A DNA stretch of 64,000 nt from Raineya sp. (GTDB lineage Bacteria; Bacteroidota; Bacteroidia; Cytophagales; Thermonemataceae), in contig JALONN010000001.1 in NCBI GenBank assembly GCA_025454915.1, positions 186,001 to 250,000 of the forward strand. Reading direction: 5' to 3'. The notes under the pieces were generated by a model that worked only from the letters and a program-made list of their open reading frames with translations, was not told the origin of the DNA and made no database searches. The translations under genes were made by a program, and so were the position numbers. Of the stretch, positions 33,955 to 41,979 are shown piece after piece (positions within the stretch are counted from its first letter, which is position 1; each line of letters starts with the position of its first letter).

Positions 33955-35268
33955 TTATAGTTTAATAAATTCGACTCTACGATTATTGGCTTTTCCTTGT
34001 GGGGTAGTATTGGGTTCAGAAGGCTCATTTGCACCTTTTCCATCTGTTTGCATTCGTAAGGCATCAATTTTAAATTCATCTGATAAGGCTTTACTAATAG
34101 CATTAGCACGTTTTTTAGAAAGGTCTAAATTTTTGGTTGCATCACCGTCAGAGTCTGTGTGTCCAATTATTTTTACTTTTACTGTTGGATTTTCAGCAAG
34201 TACTTGAGCTATTTCTTTGAGAACGCCATAGCTTTCAGGTTTTATCCTATCCGAACCAACATCAAAAGTAATACCTCGTGTTACGAGTTTACCCTCAGTA
34301 ATGAGCTTGGAACGAGTATCTGGTTGCCCAACAGCAAATTTTAAATCAGAAATGACTAAACTACAATCATTGAAAAAATTTCTGGAAAAGGCAAAATAGT
34401 AAGGTTTTGTTTCAGTAAAAAAACGGGGGATATCCATAATCTTACTTTCATTGACATACAATCGCAAACGCCCTTTCTGTCTCCATATCGAAATTCTTGC
34501 AAAAGATTTTGAAGAGTTATTTTCACCAACTGCCCATTCAGGCATTTTAAAATTATTTTCAATTTGATTTCCATTTTCAGGATTTACATTGCAGTAGGCT
34601 GTTGCTCCACCTGGATGGAGATAGGCAAACGAACCTGTACCACTAGTCATGATTTCTTTGGAATTTGTACCAAATATCAAACCTAAACCATACATATTAT
34701 TAGAGGGGTCTTCAATAATACCTGCATTAAACTCTAAGGTGAAATTATCAGGTAAAGCTTTCATCCTTTCAGGTATAAAAGAACCATTTTTGCTCATATT
34801 CAGCCATTTACCTTCTTTGCCATCTATAGTTGCTACTTCACCACTGGCATTGGTATTAAAATCAACAGGAAAATCACCAACAGAAACTCTCTCAAAGTTA
34901 TCATAGTATAAAACTTTTTCGCCTGCTACAAAGTCAAATTTAGAATAAGCTTTGATATTGACATTTCCACTACCATTTTGGGCAGAGTTATTACTCTCAT
35001 TATTTGTTGAAGGGTTTGTATGATTGGGGTTGCTTGAACCATCATTTTCATTGTTATTCTGATTTTGATTATTCTTATCTTGTTTAGGTTTCTTCTCTTT
35101 CTTTTTAAAAAGCCCTTCTACTTTATCTAAACCTTTATCTATACCCTGATCAATGCGATTATTAGCTCGGTCTGATGTTTTTTGCTTGACAGTTTCTTTT
35201 GGATTTATAATTTGAGCTTGTAAAGTAAAAGAGATAACTACAGCAAAACATAATACTAAGTTTTTCAT
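33955..35268 (-). CDS. OmpA-family protein with central jelly-roll-like region
   Basis: A 437-residue secreted protein: signal peptide (LVLCFAVVISFTLQAQ), then a charged linker with repeated K/N/Q (about residues 50-100), a beta-rich middle (about 105-310) with KVLYYDNFERVSVGDFPVDFN and FNAGIIEDP, typical of a concanavalin-like fold, and an OmpA C-terminal domain (about 325-437) with GHTDSDGDATKNLDLSKKRA and NNRRVEF, which binds peptidoglycan. It is the first gene of a three-gene minus-strand unit with a lipoprotein and a secreted protein. Confidence 0.85.
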   Translation of the reverse strand: MKNLVLCFAVVISFTLQAQIINPKETVKQKTSDRANNRIDQGIDKGLDKVEGLFKKKEKKPKQDKNNQNQNNNENDGSSNPNHTNPSTNNESNNSAQNGSGNVNIKAYSKFDFVAGEKVLYYDNFERVSVGDFPVDFNTNASGEVATIDGKEGKWLNMSKNGSFIPERMKALPDNFTLEFNAGIIEDPSNNMYGLGLIFGTNSKEIMTSGTGSFAYLHPGGATAYCNVNPENGNQIENNFKMPEWAVGENNSSKSFARISIWRQKGRLRLYVNESKIMDIPRFFTETKPYYFAFSRNFFNDCSLVISDLKFAVGQPDTRSKLITEGKLVTRGITFDVGSDRIKPESYGVLKEIAQVLAENPTVKVKIIGHTDSDGDATKNLDLSKKRANAISKALSDEFKIDALRMQTDGKGANEPSEPNTTPQGKANNRRVEFIKL

Positions 35269-35347
35269 ATCTTATATTTATTTAAGTTTGTTCAAAACTA
35301 CATTTTTTATTATTTTTGAAAGTAGCCTTTGAGCAAACGGGCTGTTT

Positions 35348-37411
35348 GTGAAGGAGAAAATCTATTCTGGTTTAGTTTTCGGTTTTTTATTTAAAAGAAA
35401 TACAGTGCTTCGGGCTTCAATATTCTTCATCATATTTATTTATACAAACATACTATATGCCCAAGAAGTGTTTGTTTCTTCATTTCAGGGCTTTGTTAGG
35501 CAATTAGAGCTTCAAAAATCAGAAAAAACAAATTTACCTGCTTCTATAGCACCTTTTACAAAAGATTTTATTTATAAAGGAACACTTGAGTTATCAGTAT
35601 CCAATGATTTACCAACCGATGAAACTTTTTATCTGCATATAGGAACAGATAATATTTTTAAGTTTTCATCAATAGATTTGGTAAGAAGTGTAAGAGGTAT
35701 GACAGGTATTGTTGCCTTAGAAATTCAAGAAAGACAACAAATTTATTACAATGGGTATCTGACACCTATTCCGCAAAGGCAATATGCTGAAAATCTGCAA
35801 GTTTTTTCAGTAAAAATACCTCCTAAACAAACCTATCATTTACGATTACATATTTTTGATTTGGTAAAAGGCTCTCTTCCAAATATTAAAATAATGAATA
35901 GCTCTTCATTTATTGAGCTGCAGAATGAATTTATCAGACAGACAAAAACTTCAGTTGCTTTTAGTTATTTTTATGTTGGTGCTATTTCTGTGATATTTAT
36001 TTTCATTCTGGCAATTTATTCACAGAATAAATTGCAGGACTTTGGACTCTATGCTTTGTACCTGTTGGGAATACTTTTTTTTGGTATTCTGGATATGTAT
36101 CCTCTGAATTTCAAGAGTTTCTGGGGCTGGCATTTTCCTAAAATATTTATTTATCTCAAAGAAAGTAGTGTTTACTTATATCTCATTTTTTATCATGCTT
36201 TTTTAACTTATTTTTTACAAACAAAAACAAATAAAATTTCCTTACATAAGGGTTTATATGGAGGAGCTGTTTTATATGCTATATTGTTGATTATTAATTT
36301 AATATCTATTCTGTTTTTCTTTGAAGCTCAATTTGTTCGTAATCTTACATGGGTTAATACATTTGTATTTTATGGCTCTATAATTTTCTATATATATCTT
36401 TTTGTAATGATATGGAAACTAAAGCAAATACCTTTTTCAAGATATATTTTTTGGGGAACTTTCATTTTTTATTTAAGTAATGTAATAGCCATCATTATAA
36501 ATGCAACCACTCGAGGCACATACAATCTGCAAATTTTCCCCAATAGTTTTATTCAGATAGGTGTAATTGTAGAAATATTGTTTTTTTCAGTAGCATTAGG
36601 CAGAAAAACACTCTTAGATAGTGAGGAGAAAAACAAATTACAAAAACAGGTAATAGAACAATTAGAGGATAAAAAACAGCTTGTTGAGAGTATCAATGAA
36701 CGTTTGGAAAAAGAAGTTAATGAAAAAACAGAAGAAATACTGATTCAAACTCAAAAGTTACAAACCGAAAAAGAAGAAAAAATACGATTACAATATGGAA
36801 AACAACTCCAAGAAATACGTTTGTATGCCATTCAGACACAACTAAATCCTCACTTTCTGTTTAATTGCCTTAATACTATTAAGTCTTTGGTTATCAATCA
36901 GGAAAATGAAAAAGCAGCTACATACCTTAGTCAGTTTGCTAAACTCATGCGAAGCACACTTGAAAACTCCGAAAAGCTCAAGATCAATCTCAAAGAAAGC
37001 ATAGAATACCTGAAAAATTATGTAGAAATGGAAAAACTACGATTTAAAGAAGATTTTGATTTTGAAATAAGTTTTAAAGGTGAAGAAGACCCTGAAATTT
37101 TGCAGGTCCCTCCAATGCTTATTCAACCTTTTGTCGAAAATGCCATTATTCATGGACTTGTACCTTTACAAAAAAACAAAATGCTTAAAATAGAGTTTGT
37201 AGAAGAGGAAAACTTTTTGATTTGTCGAGTAATAGATAACGGAAAAGGCTTTACATTAGAATCCAAAAATAATACACATAATTCTAAAGGGTTAAAAATG
37301 ATTCAGACTTATTTTGACCTTTGGAATGCTCAAAAAACAGAAAAAGCTTTTTTTGTTATTGATACACAGCAAGACAAAGGAACTAGTGTCATAATACAAA
37401 TACCTATTTAG
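35348..37411 (+). CDS. 7TM-DISM sensor histidine kinase, LytS-type
   Basis: A 687-residue membrane kinase starting at a GTG (35348). It has a signal-like N-terminal helix, an extracellular DISM-type beta domain (about 45-190), seven membrane helices (about 200-420), a coiled coil (about 430-485), and a His_kinase/HATPase core with His502 in QLNPHFLFNCLNTI and FVENAIIHGLV, DNGKGF. Such kinases signal through a LytTR response regulator, which here is the next gene, 57 bases on. The ligand is unknown; in related proteins the extracellular domain binds sugars or other small molecules. Confidence 0.92.
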   Translation: MKEKIYSGLVFGFLFKRNTVLRASIFFIIFIYTNILYAQEVFVSSFQGFVRQLELQKSEKTNLPASIAPFTKDFIYKGTLELSVSNDLPTDETFYLHIGTDNIFKFSSIDLVRSVRGMTGIVALEIQERQQIYYNGYLTPIPQRQYAENLQVFSVKIPPKQTYHLRLHIFDLVKGSLPNIKIMNSSSFIELQNEFIRQTKTSVAFSYFYVGAISVIFIFILAIYSQNKLQDFGLYALYLLGILFFGILDMYPLNFKSFWGWHFPKIFIYLKESSVYLYLIFYHAFLTYFLQTKTNKISLHKGLYGGAVLYAILLIINLISILFFFEAQFVRNLTWVNTFVFYGSIIFYIYLFVMIWKLKQIPFSRYIFWGTFIFYLSNVIAIIINATTRGTYNLQIFPNSFIQIGVIVEILFFSVALGRKTLLDSEEKNKLQKQVIEQLEDKKQLVESINERLEKEVNEKTEEILIQTQKLQTEKEEKIRLQYGKQLQEIRLYAIQTQLNPHFLFNCLNTIKSLVINQENEKAATYLSQFAKLMRSTLENSEKLKINLKESIEYLKNYVEMEKLRFKEDFDFEISFKGEEDPEILQVPPMLIQPFVENAIIHGLVPLQKNKMLKIEFVEEENFLICRVIDNGKGFTLESKNNTHNSKGLKMIQTYFDLWNAQKTEKAFFVIDTQQDKGTSVIIQIPI

Positions 37412-37468
37412 TTTTGATGAAATAGTGTTTTTTGAAGTGATAGCAACTTATATAAAATTATAGCCAAT

Positions 37469-38209
37469 ATGCGAGTAATTATTGTGGATGATGAAATAGA
37501 AAATAGAAAAATACTCTCTAAACTCCTTGATAAGTACGAAAATATAGAAATAGTAGGAGAAGCCAACAGTGTACAAAAAGCAAAAACAGAAATTATATCT
37601 AAAAATCCAGATTTAGTTTTTTTAGATGTCTCTTTGCCTCCAGATAATATCTTTGATATGCTCAAAGAACTTACAACTATAAACTTTTTGATTATATTCG
37701 TAACAGCTCATCACGAATATGCTCTCCAAGCCTTTGAATATAGTGCTGTATCTTATTTACTCAAACCCATTGACGAGAATTTATTTGAAAAAGCTGTTGA
37801 AAATGCCTTACAAACACTCAAAAAAGAACAAAATTTCAAAATTTATCAAACACTTTTATACAATCTTTCCAATCCACAGGATACCAAAATATGCTTGCCA
37901 ACAACAGAAGGCTTTGATGTTGTAAAGGCTTCTGAAATTTTATACTGTCAAGCTGATTCTAACTATACTTTTGTACATGTACAAGGAGAACCAACCATTT
38001 GTGTTTCCAAAACACTTTCAGATATAGAAAATATACTTCCTAAACAGTATTTTTTCAGAATACATAAATCGTATCTAATTAACACAAATTATATCAAGAA
38101 ATATCTAAAAATGGATGGGGGTAATGTAGTGATGCAAAATGGAGATATTTTAGATATATCTAGAAGAAAAAAACAAGAATTTCTGGAGTTTTTACAAAAA
38201 AATCTTTGA
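37469..38209 (+). CDS. LytTR-type response regulator
   Basis: A 246-residue regulator. Receiver residues 1-120 have IIVDDE and phospho-acceptor Asp53 in VFLDVSLP, followed by the switch FVTAHHEYALQAFEYSAVSYLLKP. The C-terminal LytTR DNA-binding domain (about 140-245) shows LPTTEGFDVVKASEILYCQADSNYT, LSDIENILP and FFRIHKSYLINTNYIKKY. It is paired with the upstream kinase as a two-component system. It may control the OmpA gene that follows or an unlinked set of genes. Confidence 0.94.
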   Translation: MRVIIVDDEIENRKILSKLLDKYENIEIVGEANSVQKAKTEIISKNPDLVFLDVSLPPDNIFDMLKELTTINFLIIFVTAHHEYALQAFEYSAVSYLLKPIDENLFEKAVENALQTLKKEQNFKIYQTLLYNLSNPQDTKICLPTTEGFDVVKASEILYCQADSNYTFVHVQGEPTICVSKTLSDIENILPKQYFFRIHKSYLINTNYIKKYLKMDGGNVVMQNGDILDISRRKKQEFLEFLQKNL

Positions 38210-38297
38210 AAGAATATTCGCTATATTACAGCATTTTCATATTTTTGGCTTTAATTATCAAAAAACTTATTCAACAACATAAAACACACAATAATTT

Positions 38298-39038
38298 ATG
38301 AGTACAAATCCGAATAAAAGACAAGACGAAGATGAAGATGTAGTAGCTCTTTGGTGGATATTTGGTGGTTTAGTAGTAGTATTCGGGCTAACTTGGTTTG
38401 CCTATAAACTTAAAGATTACAAGCCAGGTACACCTATTGCAAGTTATTTCACTTCAGAAAAAGCAAATATAGATACCGTCAAAACAGAAACTCCTGTAAA
38501 AAAAGATGAACATGAAGGACACGACCATGCAGGACATGACCACGATCATGGAAAACATGCTATTGTAAAAGAAGAATTAGGCAAATTTAAAGAAGATAAA
38601 CTTCCTGATGGTATAACTCTTGAAATTCCTGAATTAGGTATCGAAAGCAAATTACTTGCATTTATCAAAGATAACGCTAAACCAGTAGATAAAACTACTT
38701 GGTTCGATTTTGACAGATTGTTGTTTGAAACAGGTAGCTCTAAATTAAAGCCTGAATCGCAAGAACAATTAGAAAATATTGTGAAAATATTGAAGGCATA
38801 CCCCAATGTAGAAATCAAAATTGGAGGCTATACTGATAATGTTGGAAATCCTGCAAACAATCTAAAACTTTCTCAGGAAAGAGCAGATGCTGTAAAAGCT
38901 GAAATGGTAAAACTGGGTGTTACAGATACTCGTGTAGCATCTGAAGGTTATGGAGACCAATTCCCTGTTGCTGATAACAATACAGAAGAAGGCAGAGATA
39001 AAAATCGAAGAGTTTCTGTGAGAGTTACTAAAAAGTAA
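38298..39038 (+). CDS. Membrane-anchored OmpA-domain protein with His-rich linker
   Basis: A 246-residue protein. One membrane helix (VALWWIFGGLVVVFGLTWFAY, about 17-37) anchors it; there is no cleavable signal. Residues about 70-90 are a His/Asp/Gly-rich stretch, EHEGHDHAGHDHDHGKH, which should bind divalent metal. The C-terminal OmpA domain (about 130-246) has FDFDRLLFETGSSKL, GGYTDNVGNPANNLKLSQERA and NRRVSVRV, binding peptidoglycan. It is followed by a strong terminator that also exists as a copy 1.4 kb on. Confidence 0.88.
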   Translation: MSTNPNKRQDEDEDVVALWWIFGGLVVVFGLTWFAYKLKDYKPGTPIASYFTSEKANIDTVKTETPVKKDEHEGHDHAGHDHDHGKHAIVKEELGKFKEDKLPDGITLEIPELGIESKLLAFIKDNAKPVDKTTWFDFDRLLFETGSSKLKPESQEQLENIVKILKAYPNVEIKIGGYTDNVGNPANNLKLSQERADAVKAEMVKLGVTDTRVASEGYGDQFPVADNNTEEGRDKNRRVSVRVTKK

Positions 39039-39059
39039 GAAAATAAAAATTATACATAA

Positions 39060-39095
39060 AAAGCCTAAATGCTTCGCATTTGGGCTTTTATTTTG
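39060..39095 (+). terminator. Terminator, copy A of a 36-base repeat
   Basis: AAAGCCTAAATGC (39060-39072), loop TTC, GCATTTGGGCTTT (39076-39088), then TATTTTG: a 13-bp stem with one T-G pair. It closes the OmpA gene. The same 36 bases occur without change at 40499-40534. Confidence 0.9.
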
Positions 39096-39119
39096 GGAAT
39101 GCCTTTTTAAGCCATTCCC
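39095..39119. promoter_or_regulatory. Small hairpin before lipoprotein promoter
   Basis: GGGAATG (39095-39101) pairs with CATTCCC (39113-39119), just upstream of the -7 element at 39140. It could be an operator; no matching site is present upstream of the paralogue at 39894. Confidence 0.3.
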
Positions 39120-39139
39120 TATAGGAATCTAAATTTTTG

Positions 39140-39147
39140 TATCTTTG
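39140..39147 (+). promoter_or_regulatory. Bacteroidota -7 motif before lipoprotein gene A
   Basis: TATCTTTG is an exact TAnnTTTG match 26 bases before the GTG start at 39173. The surrounding bases align with those upstream of the paralogue at 39894 (TGTCTTTG there), so the promoter was copied with the gene. Confidence 0.55.
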
Positions 39148-39172
39148 TGTTGTGAATTAAATGGTTATCTCT

Positions 39173-39679
39173 GTGAAAAAACTCCTGTTTTTTAGCCTAC
39201 TGCTGATACCTTTGGGATTGCTTACCACTTGCAAAAATAAGGGTATTCTGGAAAAAAAGTGTACAAAGGCATGTAGGTGTGATTATGGATTATTAAAGTT
39301 TGCACTTTTTGATAAAGATGGAAAAGATTATTTAGAGTTTAATCCTAACCTAAATTACGAAAATGTAAGTATTTATGATGAAAACTGGAACTATGCCACT
39401 ATTGGAGGGAAATCATGGGAATTAAATCAAAATGCTCAATTTCTAAGTAGCCCTCTTTATGTGGATTATATGTATGTTAAAGATGTCTATGGATTAGATA
39501 AAATAAAAACCTTTTATGTAAAATTGGATAAAGATATAGACACTATTAGAGTTGAATATAAACAAAAAAATGGATGTATGTACATGGATTATATGAGGAT
39601 ATTTTATAATCAAGAGCTCATTTTAGAAGACTATGAAGATACAGGACTACCCACATATACTTTTAAAATAACCAAATAA
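39173..39679 (+). CDS. Cys-rich lipoprotein, duplicated copy A
   Basis: Start at the GTG at 39173 (about 168 residues) is preferred over the ATG at 39161, because the GTG lines up with the ATG of the paralogue at 39894 through the shared GTTATCTCT(G/A)TGAAAAAACTC. The lipoprotein signal is FFSLLLIPLGLLTTC. The mature part begins with CKNKGILEKKCTKACRCDYG, then YDENWNYAT and ends VEYKQKNGCMYMDYMR. Two pairs of Cys suggest disulphides. Family not recognised; possibly specific to this lineage. Confidence 0.7.
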   Translation: MKKLLFFSLLLIPLGLLTTCKNKGILEKKCTKACRCDYGLLKFALFDKDGKDYLEFNPNLNYENVSIYDENWNYATIGGKSWELNQNAQFLSSPLYVDYMYVKDVYGLDKIKTFYVKLDKDIDTIRVEYKQKNGCMYMDYMRIFYNQELILEDYEDTGLPTYTFKITK

Positions 39680-39893
39680 ACATCAATATTACATTTTACG
39701 AAAAAAAGTATTCTCACTTTACTCATTCTATATAATGAACAGTTACTATCTATTTGGTTAGTGTAGCACAGAAGCCCCTTCTATCACAGAAATGCAATCA
39801 CAACCTTATTATGGCAACAATGCCTCTAATAAATAGCTTTTTTTTCTTCTCCTTTTTTCGTGTCTTTGTACTGTCATTTAAACAGTTATCTCT
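39680..39893. other. Gap between lipoprotein paralogues
   Basis: No gene of its own. It holds the promoter-like sequence of copy B (aligned with that of copy A) and a 24-codon open stretch (39762-39836) with protein-like composition, possibly a gene fragment, but no start codon and no match I recognise. Confidence 0.4.
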
Positions 39894-40403
39894 ATGAAAA
39901 AACTCTTTTTGTTTAGCTTGCTTGTCCCTTTGGTATTACTGACTACTTGCAAAAATGGCAAAGGTATTTTTGAGAAGAAATGTATAACTCAATGTCGTTG
40001 CGATTATGGACGTTTTTCATTTGCATTGAAAGATGCAAAGGGCAATGATTACTTTGAAACCCATCCCAATATCAGTCCTCAAAATTTTATGGTTTATGAT
40101 GAAAACTGGAATTATGCCACAAATTTAGGGTACAGTTGGGAAAATACCAAAAAAAACATTTTCATAGAAACTCCAATATTTATAGATTATGTGTACTCCA
40201 GAGACCCTTATGGAATAGCCAAAATCAAGACTTTTTACATCCAATTAGACCAAGATATAGATACCATCAGAGTAGAATACAAACAAAAAAATGAATGTAT
40301 GTACATGGATTATGCTCGTTTTTATTACAATGATGAGTTTATAGTTCAAGAGAACAATATGGATGAACCATTATTAACAGGACCATTTATAAATAAAAAG
40401 TAA
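39894..40403 (+). CDS. Cys-rich lipoprotein, duplicated copy B
   Basis: A 169-residue paralogue of the preceding lipoprotein. Signal FLFSLLVPLVLLTTC, then CKNGKGIFEKKCITQCRCDYG, the shared YDENWNYAT and IDTIRVEYKQKNECMYMDYAR. Copy A has a matching Cys at every Cys position. Sequence differs enough that the duplication is not recent. Its ATG at 39894 fixes the start of both copies. Confidence 0.72.
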   Translation: MKKLFLFSLLVPLVLLTTCKNGKGIFEKKCITQCRCDYGRFSFALKDAKGNDYFETHPNISPQNFMVYDENWNYATNLGYSWENTKKNIFIETPIFIDYVYSRDPYGIAKIKTFYIQLDQDIDTIRVEYKQKNECMYMDYARFYYNDEFIVQENNMDEPLLTGPFINKK

Positions 40404-40405
40404 TT

Positions 40406-40507
40406 ATGAAACAAAAAATGTTTTATTATGTTGTTAAAAGTATTTTTTTAGTGCTTTTAGCAACTAGCACTTTGTATGCTCAGATAGGTAATCTCACCAA
40501 AGCCTAA
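40406..40507 (+). pseudogene. Remnant of a secreted protein: signal peptide only
   Basis: A 33-codon frame: MKQKMFYYVVKSIFLVLLATSTLYAQ is a complete signal peptide with a cleavage site after YAQ, but only seven residues (IGNLTKA) follow before a stop. The last codons and the stop lie inside the copied terminator repeat at 40499. This looks like a secreted-protein gene whose body was deleted up to its terminator. Confidence 0.6.
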
Positions 40508-40534
40508 ATGCTTCGCATTTGGGCTTTTATTTTG
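40499..40534 (+). terminator. Terminator, copy B of the 36-base repeat
   Basis: Identical to 39060-39095 over 36 bases. It now forms the last codons and stop of the signal-peptide remnant and lies just upstream of queA. Identity of two terminators in one region indicates recent copying or gene conversion. Confidence 0.88.
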
Positions 40535-40546
40535 AGAAAAATTACC

Positions 40547-40554
40547 TAATTTTG
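40547..40554 (+). promoter_or_regulatory. Bacteroidota -7 motif before queA
   Basis: TAATTTTG, an exact TAnnTTTG match 37 bases before the TTG start of queA and just after the terminator repeat. Confidence 0.5.
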
Positions 40555-40590
40555 CAAAAAAGATAGTAAAAACTAAAAATCACGATTGCT

Positions 40591-41790
40591 TTGGAATCTT
40601 TCAATCTACAAGACTATATTTACGATTTACCCACGCACAAAATAGCCCAACAACCACTTGCCAAACGAGATGACGCAAAATTGTTGGTTTATCAACACGA
40701 AGCTATCAAAGACTATATTTTTCATCAAATCCCTGATTTGCTGCCTGCTGACAGCTTTTTATTTTTTAACAATACAAAAGTAATTCCTGCCCGTTTGTTT
40801 TTTACAAAACCCACAGGTGCAACAATCGAGATATTTTTGCTTGAGGCAAAAGAACCTTCTAATATTGTAGCCATTACGATGGAAGCTAAAAACCAATGTG
40901 TCTGGGAGTGTATGATAGGCAATAAAAAGCGTTTTAAAGAACCTCTACTACAAGAACTCAAGATAGAAAACCAAACCATTCATTTACAGGTAACTTTGCT
41001 ACATGAAAATGAAGTAGAGTTTACTTGGGATAATGATGCTGTTTCATTTGCTGAAATTTTGCATCATTTGGGTAAATTACCTTTGCCTCCTTATATCAAA
41101 CGGGAAGCTCAGGAAGCTGATGAAGAACGTTATCAAACGGTTTTTGCAGAAAAGGAGGGAGCTGTGGCTGCCCCGACAGCCAGTTTACATTTTACAGAAG
41201 AAGTTCTTGATAAATTACAAGTAAAAGGTATTTTATACGATTTCCTGACACTTCATGTGGGGGCTGGTACGTTTCAGCCTGTTAAAGAAACAGACGATTT
41301 CAGAAACCATACCATGCATGCAGAACAGATTGTTGTTTCTCGAAAAAATATAGAAAATATACTGCAAAATCTCGATAAAACGATTGTAGCTGTAGGAACA
41401 ACAGGTATGCGTACTCTTGAAAGTATTTATTGGTTTGGAGCAAAAATTGTTGCACAAAATATTACAGATACGACCATTAGGGTCGAAAAACTATTACCTT
41501 ATAGTATTTCTTCACCTGTTTCACCCAAAGAAGCATTGGAAGCTATTTTGGATTTGATGCAAAAGAATCATCTAGAAGAACTAAGAGGGCAAACAGAAAT
41601 CTTTATTTTTCCTAGTTATACATTTAAAATTTGTAAAGGGCTGATTACAAACTTTCATATGCCTGAAACAACGCTTATTTTACTCGTTGCTTCATTTATA
41701 GGGCAAGATTGGCGAACTGTTTATGAACATGCTTTAGCAAATGAATATCGTTTTTTGAGTTATGGAGACTCCTCTTTGCTATTGCCCTAA
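40591..41790 (+). CDS. queA: tRNA queuosine S-adenosylmethionine ribosyltransferase-isomerase
   Basis: A 399-residue enzyme that transfers the ribosyl part of SAM to preQ1-tRNA to give epoxyqueuosine. Motifs: FFNNTKVIPARLF, FAEKEGAVAAPTASLHFT, TLHVGAGTFQPV, AVGTTGMRTLES, TEIFIFPSYTF, LITNFHMPETTLILLVASFIG. It is about 40 residues longer than the E. coli protein owing to insertions in the middle. The start is a TTG at 40591 (MESFNLQDYIYDLP), which aligns with the family N-terminus; no ATG is available upstream in frame. Confidence 0.95.
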   Translation: MESFNLQDYIYDLPTHKIAQQPLAKRDDAKLLVYQHEAIKDYIFHQIPDLLPADSFLFFNNTKVIPARLFFTKPTGATIEIFLLEAKEPSNIVAITMEAKNQCVWECMIGNKKRFKEPLLQELKIENQTIHLQVTLLHENEVEFTWDNDAVSFAEILHHLGKLPLPPYIKREAQEADEERYQTVFAEKEGAVAAPTASLHFTEEVLDKLQVKGILYDFLTLHVGAGTFQPVKETDDFRNHTMHAEQIVVSRKNIENILQNLDKTIVAVGTTGMRTLESIYWFGAKIVAQNITDTTIRVEKLLPYSISSPVSPKEALEAILDLMQKNHLEELRGQTEIFIFPSYTFKICKGLITNFHMPETTLILLVASFIGQDWRTVYEHALANEYRFLSYGDSSLLLP

Positions 41791-41979
41791 ATTATTTTTA
41801 AAAATAATAGTTTGATTATAAAGCTTTTGTGTTTTTTTATGGGCTTTTTAACAAACTTAACTTTCAGTTTTGAAAATTTTTTAGCACTTTTGTTCCCCTG
41901 ATTTAAAAAAAATACGTATTTAGTACATAAATAACTACAGACAACGACTGTGCTTAAAACTTCAATTTTCCATAATCCG

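Noticed and set aside
39762..39836. 24-codon open stretch between lipoprotein paralogues as a gene
   Set aside because: No start codon in frame after the preceding stop, and no recognisable family; at most a fragment.
41791..41979. Replication origin upstream of dnaA
   Set aside because: No cluster of TTATCCACA-type DnaA boxes and no 13-mer repeats; the gap is only AT-rich.
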